A stretch of DNA of 64,000 nt from Alicycliphilus denitrificans K601 (GCF_000204645.1 NC_015422.1:2373001-2437000), one strand, 5' to 3'. Shown: positions 35,493 to 44,729, numbered from the stretch's first letter. A program made the numbers and translations. The notes: generated from the sequence alone by a model not told the origin.

Positions 35493-36563
35493 TCAGCCGC
35501 CCGTGGATTCACGGACGATGGACCAGTGGCCACTTTGGTTCACCATGTCCAGCGTTTTGCGGCTCGAGACGTTCATGCTGCCCGAGCTGTATTGCTGGCG
35601 GAAACGCGCCTGGGCCTTGTCGCCGTCCACATGGACGCGCAGGTCGCTGATGTCCACGGTGATCTTGGCGCGGCCGACGATGCGTTCGCGGCGCTCCTTC
35701 TCCCAGGCCGCGCGGCTCGACTGGTTCTGGGGCCGGAAGTTCTTGGCGTAGGCGCCCAGGTAGGCGTTCATGTCCTGGCTCTCCCATGCGGCCGCCCAGG
35801 CGTGGACGGCCTTCGCCACGTCCTTCTCGGCGCTGCTGGAGGCGGCGGCCTTGGGCGCCGCCGGTGCCGGGGCATCGGCGGGCGCTGCCGGCGCGGCCTG
35901 GGGCGCGGCAGCGGGGGCAGGAGTGGGCGCCGGCGCCGGTGCGGCGGCGGGTGCCGGTGTGGGAGCGGCAGCCGGAGCGGGCGCAGGCGCAGGCGCGCGC
36001 GCGGAGGAGGCCACCTTGGAGACGGTCGCCTTGGCGTCGGCGGAGAACAGCTCGCGGATCAGGGCAAGCTTGGGGCGCAGCGAGTTGGCCTGGGTGGCGT
36101 CCAGCTGCAGGGCCTTGTTGTAGGCCTGGCCCGCCAGCTTGGCATAGATGTCGCCGAGGTTCTCATGCGCCGTGGCGTAGCTGGGGTTGGTGCGGATGGC
36201 CATCTCCAGGGCGGCGCGCGCCTTGTCGAGCTGGTTCTGGTTGGCGTAGAGCACCGCCAGGTTGTTGTAGGGCTCGGGCAGTTCGGGATAGTCTTCCGTG
36301 AGCTTGGTGAACGTGGCGATGGCGTCGGCCTGCTTGCCAGTGTCGGCCTGCGCCACGCCGCGCAGAAAGCGCAGCTGGGGGTCGCGCGGGTTGGCGGCGA
36401 TGCGCTGGTCGGCCTTGACGAGGGCCTCCTGCGCCTTGCCGGTGCGCAGCAGCTGCGTGATCTCGGAGTAGTCGTCCGCCGCATGGGCCAGTGGCATCCC
36501 CAACAGCGCCGACAGGGTGGCAATGCGCAGGAGTCGGGAAAGGGGGCAGCTTGCGTGCTTCAT
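35493..36563 (-). CDS. exported TPR protein with Ala/Pro linker and NTF2-like domain
   Basis: Protein of 356 residues. A signal peptide (LLRIATLSALLGMPLAHAAD) leads into three to four TPR units (residues about 30-150; e.g. LPEPYNNLAVLYANQNQLDK). A long Ala/Pro-only linker (about residues 190-245, runs of AP and AAP) is followed by an NTF2/SnoaL-like domain (VHAWAAAWESQDMNAYLGAY ... KARFRQQYSS). It sits 78 nt upstream of the L,D-transpeptidase on the same strand and shares its C-terminal domain type, so the two may work together at the cell wall (inference). Divergent from cysS across 223 nt. Confidence 0.83.
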   Translation of the reverse strand: MKHASCPLSRLLRIATLSALLGMPLAHAADDYSEITQLLRTGKAQEALVKADQRIAANPRDPQLRFLRGVAQADTGKQADAIATFTKLTEDYPELPEPYNNLAVLYANQNQLDKARAALEMAIRTNPSYATAHENLGDIYAKLAGQAYNKALQLDATQANSLRPKLALIRELFSADAKATVSKVASSARAPAPAPAPAAAPTPAPAAAPAPAPTPAPAAAPQAAPAAPADAPAPAAPKAAASSSAEKDVAKAVHAWAAAWESQDMNAYLGAYAKNFRPQNQSSRAAWEKERRERIVGRAKITVDISDLRVHVDGDKAQARFRQQYSSGSMNVSSRKTLDMVNQSGHWSIVRESTGG

Positions 36564-36786
36564 TGGCGAGGGCTGGGTGGGAATGCCGAGGTGGCAGAGA
36601 GAGGCGCTTATACTGCGACGATTGTAGCTGAGGGGGTGTCATGACGGCGCCGCTCCGCCGCCGGCCTTGGCTACGGTGCGCGCCAGGCCTGCAGCCGTCT
36701 TTGGATACCGCGCTGGCTGCCGGGTATCGCCTGGCCGGCCACGCGGCACGCCGGCTGCAATTGCCACTGTTTCTCACTGTTGTCCC

Positions 36787-38163
36787 ATGAGTTTGCGCAT
36801 CTACAACACGCTGTCGCGTGCATTGGAAGACTTTTCCCCGCTCGAGGCCGGCCATGTACGCATGTACGTGTGTGGCATGACGGTGTACGACCTGTGCCAC
36901 CTGGGCCATGCGCGCTCCATGATCGCCTTCGACGTGGTGCAGCGCTGGCTGCGCGCCTCGGGCCTGGCCGTCACCTACGTGCGCAACATCACCGACATCG
37001 ACGACAAGATCATCCGCCGCGCCGTGGAGAACGGCGAAACCATCCGCAGCCTGACGGACCGCATGATCGACGCACTGCACGAGGACGCCGACGCCCTGGG
37101 CATCGAGCGCCCCACGCACGAGCCGCGCGCCACCGAGTACGTGCCGCAGATGCTCTCCATGATCGGCACGCTGCAGAGCAGGGGCTTGGCCTACCAGGCG
37201 GCCAACGGCGACGTGAACTACGCGGTGCGCAAGTTCCCGGGCTACGGCAGGCTCTCGGGCAAGTCGCTCGACGAGCTCAACGCCGGCGAGCGCGTGGCCG
37301 TGCAGGACGGCAAGCTCGACCCGCTGGACTTCGTGCTCTGGAAGGGCGCCAAGCCCGAGGAGCCCGCCGAGGTCAAGTGGCAAAGCGCCTACGGCGAGGG
37401 CCGCCCGGGCTGGCACATCGAATGCTCGGCCATGGGCTGCACGCTGCTGGGCGAGAGCTTCGACATCCACGGCGGCGGCGCCGACCTGGCCTTCCCCCAC
37501 CACGAGAACGAGATCGCCCAGAGCGAGGGCGCCACGGGCAAGCCCTTCGCCCGGGTGTGGATGCACAACGGCTTCATCAACGTGGACAACGAGAAGATGT
37601 CCAAGAGCCTGGGCAACTTCTTCACCATCCGCGACGTGCTCAAGGAGTACGACGCCGAAACCGTGCGCTTCTTCGTCGTGCGCAGCCACTACCGCAGCCC
37701 GCTGAACTACAGCGACGTGCACCTGGACGACGCGCGCGCCGCCCTGAAGCGCCTGTACACCGCGCTGAGCCTGGTCGCGCCCGCGCCCGTGGCGATCGAT
37801 TGGGCGGAGCCGCACGCCGCGCGTTTCAAGGCGGCCATGGATGAGGACTTCGGCACGCCCGAGGCCGTGGCCGTGCTGTTCGACCTCGCGGGCGAGGTCA
37901 ACCGCAGCAAGTCGCCCGGGGCGGCCGGGCTGCTCAAGGCACTGGGCGGCCACTTGGGCCTGCTGCAGGGCGACCCGCAGGCCTTCCTGAAGGCCGGCGC
38001 GGGGCTCGACGAACCGGCCATCCAGGCCCGGATCGCCGCGCGCGCGGCCGCCAAGGCCGCGAAGAACTTCGCCGAGGCCGACCGCATCCGCGCCGACCTG
38101 CTGGCCCAGGGTATCGTGCTCAAGGACTCCGCCGCGGGCACGACCTGGGAGGCGGCGCAGTAA
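36787..38163 (+). CDS. cysS: cysteinyl-tRNA synthetase
   Basis: Protein of 458 residues; charges tRNA-Cys. Class I motifs are [17 protein letters not shown] (HIGH variant HLGH plus a zinc Cys) and EKMSKSLGN. Other zinc ligands are in WHIECSAMG and [18 protein letters not shown] 36787 gives the standard start [11 protein letters not shown]. The 223-nt gap upstream (shared with the divergent TPR gene) holds no repeat; I see only weak AT-rich stretches that could be promoters. Confidence 0.96.
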   Translation: MSLRIYNTLSRALEDFSPLEAGHVRMYVCGMTVYDLCHLGHARSMIAFDVVQRWLRASGLAVTYVRNITDIDDKIIRRAVENGETIRSLTDRMIDALHEDADALGIERPTHEPRATEYVPQMLSMIGTLQSRGLAYQAANGDVNYAVRKFPGYGRLSGKSLDELNAGERVAVQDGKLDPLDFVLWKGAKPEEPAEVKWQSAYGEGRPGWHIECSAMGCTLLGESFDIHGGGADLAFPHHENEIAQSEGATGKPFARVWMHNGFINVDNEKMSKSLGNFFTIRDVLKEYDAETVRFFVVRSHYRSPLNYSDVHLDDARAALKRLYTALSLVAPAPVAIDWAEPHAARFKAAMDEDFGTPEAVAVLFDLAGEVNRSKSPGAAGLLKALGGHLGLLQGDPQAFLKAGAGLDEPAIQARIAARAAAKAAKNFAEADRIRADLLAQGIVLKDSAAGTTWEAAQ

Positions 38164-38175
38164 ATGTATTCAGAC

Positions 38176-38228
38176 TCAAATATGCCTCTGATGCAGGCGG
38201 GGTAAGCTGTGGCAGCTATAAAAAAAAC
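38176..38228 (+). repeat. dispersed repeat, degenerate copy 7 (forward), carries a start codon
   Basis: CAAATATGCCTCTGATGC, then AGGCGGGGTAAGCTGTGGC and AGCTATAAAAAA. The left end and the right GGCAGCTATAAAA end match; the central stem is poor. The GTG in CTGTGGCAGCTATA is the start codon of the downstream DNA glycosylase gene. Confidence 0.65.
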
Positions 38229-38856
38229 AGCAGAAGCAACCCCTCCCGACTATTGGGCCGAGGCCTGCAAGCACCTGACCAAGCGGGATCGCGTGATGCG
38301 CCGCCTGATCCCCCAGGTGGGCGACGTGGCGCCGTACCCGCGCGGGGACGCGTTCAGCACGCTGGCGCGCTCCATCGTGGGCCAGCAGGTGTCCGTGGCA
38401 TCGGCGCAGCGCGTGTGGGACCAGTTCGCCGCGCTGCCGCGCAGCATGACGCCGCGCAGCGTGCTCAAGCTCAAGGTGGACGACATGCGCGCGGCCGGCC
38501 TTTCGGCGCGCAAGGTGGAATACCTGGTCGACCTGGCGCTGCACTTCGACAGCGGCCAGCTGCACGTGAAGCAGTGGGGCCAGATGGACGATGCGGCCAT
38601 CGTCGCCGAGCTGGTGGCCATCCGCGGCATCAGCCGCTGGACGGCCGACATGTTCCTGATCTTCCACCTGGCGCGGCCCAACGTGCTGCCGCTGGACGAC
38701 ACCACCCTGATCCAGGGCATCAGCCGGCATTATTTTTCGGGCGACCCCGTGAGCCGCAGCGACGCGCGCGAGGTCGCCGAGGCCTGGAAGCCCTGGTGCA
38801 GCGTGGCGAGTTGGTATATTTGGCGGTCGCTCGCCCCCCTGCCGGTTGACTATTGA
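38209..38856 (+). CDS. DNA-3-methyladenine glycosylase II-like (HhH-GPD) protein
   Basis: Protein of 215 residues; base-excision repair glycosylase of the AlkA branch. Motifs are STLARSIVGQQVSVASAQRV, the helix-hairpin-helix LVAIRGISRWTADMFLIFHL and the catalytic Asp in VLPLDDTTLIQGI. Length matches single-domain AlkA-like enzymes. The GTG start at 38209 and the first residues (Val/Met-Ala-Ala-Ile-Lys-Lys) come from repeat copy 7. The alternative is a later Met (DRVMRRL, about residue 30), which would cut conserved sequence. It lies between cysS and accA on the same strand. Confidence 0.87.
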   Translation: MAAIKKTAEATPPDYWAEACKHLTKRDRVMRRLIPQVGDVAPYPRGDAFSTLARSIVGQQVSVASAQRVWDQFAALPRSMTPRSVLKLKVDDMRAAGLSARKVEYLVDLALHFDSGQLHVKQWGQMDDAAIVAELVAIRGISRWTADMFLIFHLARPNVLPLDDTTLIQGISRHYFSGDPVSRSDAREVAEAWKPWCSVASWYIWRSLAPLPVDY

Positions 38857-38907
38857 TAACACGGGAGCAGGGCGGCCGGTTTCGGGCACGCCCCGAGGAG
38901 AAACAAG

Positions 38908-39885
38908 TTGGCAAAAAAGACCTTTCTGGACTTCGAGCAGCCCATTGCCGAGCTGGAATCCAAGATCGAAGAACTGCGGTATGTCCAAAACGAGAGCGCG
39001 GTCGATATCTCCGAGGAGATCGATCAGCTCAGCAAGAAAAGCCACCAGCTCACCAAGGACATCTACAGCGACCTGACCCCCTGGCAGATCACGAAGATCG
39101 CGCGCCACCCCGAGCGCCCCTACACCATGGACTACGTGAGGGAGATCTTCACGGACTTCGTGGAGCTGCACGGCGACCGCCACTTCGCTGACGACCAGTC
39201 CATCGTCGGGGGCCTCGCGCGCTTCAACGGCCACGCCTGCATGGTGCTGGGCCACCAGAAGGGGCGCGACACCAAGGAGCGCGCCGCGCGCAACTTCGGC
39301 ATGAGCAAGCCCGAGGGCTACCGCAAGGCCCTGCGCCTCATGAAGACGGCCGAGAAGTTCAGGCTGCCCGTGTTCACCTTCGTGGACACGCCCGGCGCCT
39401 TCCCCGGCATCGACGCCGAGGAGCGCGGCCAGTCCGAGGCCATCGGCCGCAACATCTACGAGATGGCGCAGCTCGAGGTGCCCATCGTTACCACCGTGAT
39501 CGGCGAGGGCGGCTCCGGCGGCGCGCTGGCCATCAGCGTGGCCGACCAAGTCATCATGCTGCAGTACTCGATCTACTCCGTCATCAGTCCCGAGGGCTGC
39601 GCCTCCATCCTCTGGAAGACCAGCGACAAGGCGCAGGACGCGGCCGACGCCATGGGCATCACGGCGCACCGCCTCAAAGCCCTGGGCCTGGTGGACAAGA
39701 TCGTCAACGAACCCGTGGGCGGCGCGCACCGCGACCACAAGCAGATGGCCGCCTTCCTCAAGCGCGCGCTGGGCGACGCCTATCGCCAGCTGTCGGACTT
39801 GAAGCCCAAGGAACTGCTGGAGCGCCGCTACGAGCGCCTGCAAAGCTACGGCCGCTTCACCGACACCAAGGCCGACAGTCGCTGA
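38908..39885 (+). CDS. accA: acetyl-CoA carboxylase carboxyltransferase alpha subunit
   Basis: Protein of 325 residues; with AccD transfers CO2 from carboxybiotin to acetyl-CoA, the first step of fatty-acid synthesis. Motifs are [77 protein letters not shown] and [12 protein letters not shown]. The start is a TTG at 38908 with GAGGAGAAA in front; it yields the family-typical N-terminus ([10 protein letters not shown]), and no in-frame ATG is close. Confidence 0.95.
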   Translation: MAKKTFLDFEQPIAELESKIEELRYVQNESAVDISEEIDQLSKKSHQLTKDIYSDLTPWQITKIARHPERPYTMDYVREIFTDFVELHGDRHFADDQSIVGGLARFNGHACMVLGHQKGRDTKERAARNFGMSKPEGYRKALRLMKTAEKFRLPVFTFVDTPGAFPGIDAEERGQSEAIGRNIYEMAQLEVPIVTTVIGEGGSGGALAISVADQVIMLQYSIYSVISPEGCASILWKTSDKAQDAADAMGITAHRLKALGLVDKIVNEPVGGAHRDHKQMAAFLKRALGDAYRQLSDLKPKELLERRYERLQSYGRFTDTKADSR

Positions 39886-39952
39886 ACCTCCCCCGGTCTT
39901 GACGACGACGGCCCCTCGGGGTCGTCGCGCCTTGTGTGCGACCATCGCGCCC

Positions 39953-40960
39953 ATGACCCAGTCCTTCGACGCCGCCATGCATGCCTTCGCGCCCCGGCTG
40001 CCCCTGGCCGTGGGTCTGAGCGGCGGCGCGGACTCGACGGCGCTCCTGCTCGCTTGCGCCGGGCGCTGGCCCGGGCAGGTGCACGCCTTCCACGTGCACC
40101 ACGGCCTGCAGGCCGCGGCGGACGGGTTCGAGCAGCATTGCGTGGCACTGTGCGCGCGCCTGCAGGTGCCGCTGTCCGTGCGTCGCGTGGATGCGCGCCA
40201 CGCCAGTGGCCAGAGCCCCGAAGATGCGGCGCGCCAGGCGCGCTACAAGGCTTTCGAGGCCCTGGCGCTCGACAATCAAGCGCGGGCAGCTATCGGAACA
40301 ATAGCGCTGGCGCAGCATGCCGACGACCAGGTCGAGACCCTGCTGCTGGCCCTGTCGCGCGGCGCCGGCGTGGCCGGCCTGGCCGCCATGCCCGCGCAGT
40401 GGGAGCGCGGCGGTCTGCACTGGAGCCGGCCGCTGTTGCGCGTGGCCGGCGCCGACGTGCGCGCCTGGCTGCAGCAGCAGGGCGAGCACTGGGTGGAAGA
40501 CCCCACCAATGCCGACGAGCGCTACACGCGCAACCGTATCCGCCGCCGGCTGCTGCCCGCGCTGCAGCAGGCCTTCCCGCATTTCCGCGATACCTTTGCG
40601 CGCAGCTGCGCGCACGCGGCGCAGGCCAGCGAACTGTTGCAGGAACTGGCCCGGGCAGACCTGGCCGCCGTCGGCCAGCCGCCGCGCATCGCGGCGCTGC
40701 GGCTCCTGAGCCGCGCGCGCCAGGCCAACGTGCTGCGCCACTGGCTGCGCAGCGCGCACGGCACCACGCCGGCGAGCGCGCAGCTCGATGCTCTGCTCGA
40801 CCAGATCGCCGCCTGCGCCACGCGCGGACACCGCATCCACCTCAAGGTGGGCAGCGGCCACGTGGTGCGCGAAGCAGGCGCGCTCGGTTGGTACAATCGA
40901 CCGGTTTTGGACCTTATTTCCGCACGGGACGGCGGCGCACCAAAACAACCTTCGCAATAG
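39953..40960 (+). CDS. tilS: tRNA(Ile)-lysidine synthetase
   Basis: Protein of 335 residues; modifies C34 of tRNA-Ile(CAU) to lysidine with ATP. PP-loop LAVGLSGGADSTALLLAC lies at about residue 20; HVHHGLQAAADGFEQHC, ARYKAFEALA, LAQHADDQVETLLLALSRG and EDPTNADERYTRNRIR complete the N-terminal domain. A short C-terminal domain follows. Residues about 107-118 (NQARAAIGTIA) derive from a partial dispersed repeat and lengthen the loop before LAQHADDQ. ATG 39953 starts MTQSFDAAM; it lies 67 nt after accA. Confidence 0.93.
   Translation: MTQSFDAAMHAFAPRLPLAVGLSGGADSTALLLACAGRWPGQVHAFHVHHGLQAAADGFEQHCVALCARLQVPLSVRRVDARHASGQSPEDAARQARYKAFEALALDNQARAAIGTIALAQHADDQVETLLLALSRGAGVAGLAAMPAQWERGGLHWSRPLLRVAGADVRAWLQQQGEHWVEDPTNADERYTRNRIRRRLLPALQQAFPHFRDTFARSCAHAAQASELLQELARADLAAVGQPPRIAALRLLSRARQANVLRHWLRSAHGTTPASAQLDALLDQIAACATRGHRIHLKVGSGHVVREAGALGWYNRPVLDLISARDGGAPKQPSQ
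40274..40306 (+). repeat. partial dispersed repeat inside tilS
   Basis: ATCAAGCGCGGGCAGCTATC followed by GGAACAATAGC matches the right half of the repeat (TCAAGCGC...GCAGCTATC) in frame within tilS. The left arm is missing, so it is either a truncated insertion or an eroded one. Confidence 0.6.
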
Positions 40961-40996
40961 CGCCGCCCATCAGCGTTCCGTCATCGCAGATATTCC

Positions 40997-42268
40997 ATGG
41001 CACTGTTCGTTCATAAATACGGCGGCACCTCGATGGGCTCGACCGAGCGCATCCGCAACGTCGCCAAGCGCGTAGCCAAGTGGGCACGGGCCGGCCACCA
41101 GGTCGTGGTGGTGCCCAGCGCCATGAGTGGCGAAACCAACCGCCTGCTGGCCCTGGCCAAAGACCTCGCCCCCGCGCGCGCGAGCGCGGCCTTCCACCGC
41201 GAGCAGGATATGCTGGCCGCCACCGGCGAGCAGGCATCGTCGGCCCTGCTGGCCATCGCGCTGCAGGCCGAAGGCATGGAGGCGGTGAGCTACGCCGGCT
41301 GGCAGGTGCCGATCCGCACCGACAGCAGCTACACCAAGGCGCGCATCGAATCCATAGACGACAAGCGCGTGCGCGCCGACCTGGACGCGGGCAGGGTGGT
41401 CATCATCACGGGCTTCCAGGGCATCGACGACGAGGGCAACATCACCACGCTGGGCCGCGGCGGCTCCGACACCTCGGCCGTGGCCGTGGCCGCAGCCATG
41501 AAGGCCGACGAATGCCTGATCTACACCGACGTGGACGGCGTCTACACCACCGACCCGCGCGTCGTGTCGCAGGCCAGGCGCCTCAAGAGCGTGAGCTTCG
41601 AGGAGATGCTGGAAATGGCCAGCCTGGGCAGCAAGGTGCTGCAGATCCGCTCGGTGGAGTTTGCCGGCAAGTACAAGGTGCCCATGCGCGTGCTCTCCAG
41701 CTTCACGCCCTGGGACATCGACATCAACGAAGAGGCCAAATCCGGCACCCTGATCACCTTTGAGGAAGACGAACAAATGGAACAAGCCGTCGTTTCCGGC
41801 ATCGCTTTCAACCGCGACGAAACCAAGATCTCCGTGCTCGGCGTGCCCGACAAGCCCGGCATCGCCTACCAGATCCTGGGCCCCGTGGCCGACGCCAACA
41901 TCGAAGTGGACGTGATCATCCAGAACATCAGCAAGGATGGCCGCACCGACTTCAGCTTCACCGTCAACCACAACGACCACGCGCGCACGCTGGAACTGCT
42001 CAGGGAAAAGGTGGTGCCCGCCCTGGGCGCGCAGGAAGTGGTGGGCGATACCGCCATCTGCAAGGTCAGCATCGTCGGTATTGGCATGCGCAGCCACGTG
42101 GGCGTGGCCGCCAAGATGTTCCGCGTGCTGAGCGAGGAGGGCATCAACATCCAGATGATCTCCACCTCCGAAATCAAGACCTCGGTCGTGATCGAGGACA
42201 AGTACCTGGAACTGGCCGTGCGCGCCCTGCACAAGGCCTTCGACCTGGATCAGCCGGCAGCCGCCTGA
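40997..42268 (+). CDS. lysC: aspartate kinase
   Basis: Protein of 423 residues; phosphorylates aspartate in the pathway to lysine, threonine and methionine. Kinase motifs are ALFVHKYGGTSMGSTERI and LGRGGSDTSAVAVAAAM; the C-terminal third has two ACT domains (ETKISVLGVPDKPGIAYQIL and KVSIVGIGMRSHVGVAAKMF) that bind lysine/threonine for feedback inhibition. In this family the sequence can also give an internal beta-subunit start; a candidate ATG lies at EEDEQMEQAVV. A rho-independent terminator follows at 42292. Confidence 0.95.
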   Translation: MALFVHKYGGTSMGSTERIRNVAKRVAKWARAGHQVVVVPSAMSGETNRLLALAKDLAPARASAAFHREQDMLAATGEQASSALLAIALQAEGMEAVSYAGWQVPIRTDSSYTKARIESIDDKRVRADLDAGRVVIITGFQGIDDEGNITTLGRGGSDTSAVAVAAAMKADECLIYTDVDGVYTTDPRVVSQARRLKSVSFEEMLEMASLGSKVLQIRSVEFAGKYKVPMRVLSSFTPWDIDINEEAKSGTLITFEEDEQMEQAVVSGIAFNRDETKISVLGVPDKPGIAYQILGPVADANIEVDVIIQNISKDGRTDFSFTVNHNDHARTLELLREKVVPALGAQEVVGDTAICKVSIVGIGMRSHVGVAAKMFRVLSEEGINIQMISTSEIKTSVVIEDKYLELAVRALHKAFDLDQPAAA

Positions 42269-42291
42269 TTCCCGGCGGCATCGCAATGGAG

Positions 42292-42316
42292 AACGGGCCC
42301 TGGCGGCCCGTTTTTT
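42292..42316 (+). terminator. rho-independent terminator after lysC
   Basis: AACGGGCC (42292-42299), loop CTGGC, GGCCCGTT (42305-42312) and a run of T to 42316. Stem of 8 bp, GC-rich. It overlaps the last base pairs of the convergent clcA coding end. Confidence 0.88.
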
Positions 42317-43670
42317 ATTGGCGCTGCCTGGCGGGGCCGCCTTGCGCCTCCTCGGGCGCGGGCAGGGCCATCTTCAGCATGTGCTGGGCCAGCGCCCCGT
42401 ACAAGGGCCGCGCCAGCATGCGCGAGACCAGGCTGGCCAGCATCGCCGCCGCCATCAGGCTGAGCACCATGGCGTGGCCGTCCACCATCTCCATGACGAT
42501 GATGAACGCCGTGAGCGGCGCCTGCGTCACCGCCGCGAGAAAGGCCGCCATGCCCATGGCGATGAGCGCGGGCGCGATGGCCGCGCCAGCGAACAGCGAC
42601 ACGTTGTGCCCGATGCCTGCGCCGATGGACAGCGAGGGCGCGAAGATGCCCCCGGGCGCGCCCACCCAGGCCGAAAGCCAGGTGGCGATGAACTTGAGCG
42701 TGACGAAGAAGGCCGGCACTTCGGCATGGCCCGCCAGCATGTGCTTCACCGCCTCGGAGCCCGCGCCAAAGGTGGCGCCCTCCGTCACCAGGCCGATCGC
42801 CGCAAGGACCAGTCCGCCCGCCGCCGCAAAGCGGATCGGAAAGCGCTCGCGCAGCCGGTTGAAGCGGTTCGGCGCGCCCGTGAGCGAGGCCGCCATCACC
42901 TTGGCGAACAGCCCGCCCAGCACGCCGCAGGCCAGCGCCACGCACAGGCCCGGCAGCAGCGCATCCCAGCCCAGCGCGGTCACCTGGATGCGGCCGAAGT
43001 AGGTCAGGTTGCCAAACGCCGACACCCCCATCAGGCCCGCCAGCACGATGGCCGAAAGAATGAGGCCGCTGGCGCGCGATTCGAGCTTGCGCGCAAGCTC
43101 CTCGATGGCGAACAGAACCCCGGCCAGCGGAGCGTTGAAGGCCGCCGCGATCCCCGCCGCTCCGCCCGCCACCAGCAGTGCATGCCCGGTGATGCCCGTG
43201 CGCGGACCGAACCAGCGCCGCGCATGGTGCATCACGCCTGCGGCCACTTGCACCGAAGGCCCCTCGCGTCCGATCGACAGTCCCGCAAGAAACCCGAAGC
43301 CCGCGAGCACGATCTTGGCGATGGAGAGCCGCAGCGAGACGAGGCCGCTGCGCTGGGCGCCGGTCAGCGCCGCCTCCTGCGCCGCCATCACCTGGGGAAT
43401 GCCAGAGCCCGCCGCGCCCGGCGCCCAGCGCCGCGTGGCCCAGACGATGGCGGCCGTGAGCGCGGGCGTCCACAGCAGAACGGCCCAGCCGCCATGCCAG
43501 TGGTACAGGCGCATAAACCATTCGAACGCCAGGTTCGACAGCAGCGTGAAGGCCACCACGCATAGGCCCGCCGCTGCCGCATAAGCCAGCACGATGCTGC
43601 GCTCCACCCAGCGCCAGCCGTCTGCGAACTCCTGGCGCAGGTTGTGGAAGAAATCGGGTTCCTGGTGCAT
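42315..43670 (-). CDS. clcA: CLC-family chloride channel/exchanger
   Basis: Protein of 451 residues with about ten or more membrane helices. Selectivity-filter motifs are all present: GSGIPQV, GREGPSVQVAAG (gating Glu), and GGIFAPSLSIGAG. FAIEELARKL carries the internal Glu pair that moves protons in exchangers, so it is more likely a Cl-/H+ antiporter than a channel. No CBS domains. It is on its own operon, divergent from the tRNA-Ser gene 75 nt away. Confidence 0.9.
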   Translation of the reverse strand: MHQEPDFFHNLRQEFADGWRWVERSIVLAYAAAAGLCVVAFTLLSNLAFEWFMRLYHWHGGWAVLLWTPALTAAIVWATRRWAPGAAGSGIPQVMAAQEAALTGAQRSGLVSLRLSIAKIVLAGFGFLAGLSIGREGPSVQVAAGVMHHARRWFGPRTGITGHALLVAGGAAGIAAAFNAPLAGVLFAIEELARKLESRASGLILSAIVLAGLMGVSAFGNLTYFGRIQVTALGWDALLPGLCVALACGVLGGLFAKVMAASLTGAPNRFNRLRERFPIRFAAAGGLVLAAIGLVTEGATFGAGSEAVKHMLAGHAEVPAFFVTLKFIATWLSAWVGAPGGIFAPSLSIGAGIGHNVSLFAGAAIAPALIAMGMAAFLAAVTQAPLTAFIIVMEMVDGHAMVLSLMAAAMLASLVSRMLARPLYGALAQHMLKMALPAPEEAQGGPARQRQ

Positions 43671-43745
43671 CCTTCGGCCACTTTCTTGCCGTAGAGTCTA
43701 CTTCCGCTGGAGCGGCCTCGAATTGAGGCATAATGGCGGGATTGC

Positions 43746-43838
43746 GGAGACGTGACCGAGTGGCCGAAGGTGCTCCCCTGCTAAGGGAGTATGGGGTGTA
43801 GAGCCTCATCGAGGGTTCGAATCCCTCCGTCTCCGCCA
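43746..43838 (+). tRNA. serX: tRNA-Ser(GCU)
   Basis: A 93-nt class II tRNA with encoded CCA. The acceptor stem GGAGACG (43746-43752) pairs with CGTCTCC (43828-43834), followed by G and CCA. The anticodon stem CTCCC/GGGAG surrounds the loop CTGCTAA with anticodon GCT at 43780-43782 (reads AGC/AGU). The T arm is GAGGG-TTCGAAT-CCCTC. The long variable arm (TATGGGGTGTAGAGCCTCATC region) is typical of Ser. No integrase follows, so it shows no sign of being an occupied attachment site. The gene symbol is only a common name. Confidence 0.96.
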
Positions 43839-43869
43839 GGTGGCTTTCTCCCGCTGAAAGCCCGCAAAA

Positions 43870-43907
43870 GCAAAAGCTGCAACCCTTCCAGGTTGCGGCT
43901 TTTTTGC
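43870..43907 (+). terminator. rho-independent terminator after tRNA-Ser
   Basis: GCAAAAGCTGCAACC pairs with GGTTGCGGCTTTTTTGC around a short loop (CTTCCA), with one G-T pair, and the right arm runs through six T. It ends the tRNA transcript. The rest of the 276-nt gap to the TetR gene holds the regulator's promoter/operator near 44084. Confidence 0.85.
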
Positions 43908-44083
43908 TTTCTGGCTGTCTCCACCGCAGCTGAAGCCTGTACGCCGGTGCGGTCCAAGAAACGAAAATCATCTTCTGGGCAGAGGCGCCCGTTGGCCGCA
44001 GTTCCATCACCTGTTGCCTGTAGGGCTTTGACTTGCTGGGGCTTTCACGCGCCGGCGCTTGCATTCCATCATGGTCTCCATAA

Positions 44084-44103
44084 GATAGTAATAAATTACT
44101 TTC
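44084..44103. promoter_or_regulatory. probable TetR-type operator
   Basis: GATAGTAAT (44084-44092), AA, ATTACTTTC (44095-44103): an inverted repeat with 8 of 9 positions matching and a perfect 14-bp core AGTAATAAATTACT. It is AT-rich in a GC-rich background and ends 11 nt before the TetR ATG. This placement fits autoregulation of the TetR-exporter operon. Confidence 0.6.
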
Positions 44104-44114
44104 TTTTGGCGGCC

Positions 44115-44729
44115 ATGACCATGACCGAACATTCCAGGTATCTACCGGCCGACGAGCGGCGCAATGCCACGGTGGAGGCGGTGATCGCCCTGGCGGCGCA
44201 GCAGAATCCGGTCGACATCACGACCACCGCCATCGCTCAGAAGATGGGGGTGACCCAGGGAGCGCTGTTTCGCCACTTTCCGAGCAAGGACGCCATCCTG
44301 CAGGCGGTCATGTCCTGGGTCGCGCAGCGCCTGCTGTCTCGAGTGGACCGGGCGGCGCAGGCAGCGGCGTCGCCGGCCGCGGCACTGGAGGCGGTGTTCA
44401 TGGCACACATCGACTTCGTGTCCGAGCATCCGGGCGTTCCGCGTCTCATTTTTGGCGAGCTGCAGCGGCAGGAGCAGACCGTCCCGAAGCAACTGGTGCA
44501 GACATTGCTCGTCCACTACGGCGAGCGGCTGCGCGGCCTGCTTGAGGCCGGCAAGGCGCGGGGCGAGCTGGATGAGGGGCTCGACGTGCAGGCCGCCGCC
44601 GTGCTGTTCATTGGCACGGTGCAGGGTTTGGTGATGCAGTCCCTGCTGGCAGGCGACGTGGCGCGCATGCGCCGCGATGCGGCGCAGGTGTTCGCCATCT
44701 ATCGCCGCGGCATCGGGAGGGCGCGATGA
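44115..44729 (+). CDS. TetR/AcrR-family transcriptional regulator
   Basis: Protein of 204 residues. The N-terminal HTH contains NPVDITTTAIAQKMGVTQGA and LFRHFPSKDAILQAVMSWVA, the classic TetR helix-turn-helix. The helical C-terminal ligand domain includes LEAVFMAHIDFVSEHPGVPR and LIFGELQRQE. It overlaps the next gene by 4 nt and is thus the first gene of a four-gene exporter operon it presumably represses. Start ATG 44115; a second Met two codons later is also possible. Confidence 0.9.
   Translation: MTMTEHSRYLPADERRNATVEAVIALAAQQNPVDITTTAIAQKMGVTQGALFRHFPSKDAILQAVMSWVAQRLLSRVDRAAQAAASPAAALEAVFMAHIDFVSEHPGVPRLIFGELQRQEQTVPKQLVQTLLVHYGERLRGLLEAGKARGELDEGLDVQAAAVLFIGTVQGLVMQSLLAGDVARMRRDAAQVFAIYRRGIGRAR

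Noticed and set aside
40960..40996. Lysine riboswitch ahead of lysC
   Set aside because: Only 36 nt separate tilS and lysC, far too short for the element.
43746..43838. tRNA-Ser as an integration site for a genomic island
   Set aside because: No integrase, no repeated tRNA 3' end downstream in the window, and the following exporter operon has normal base composition.
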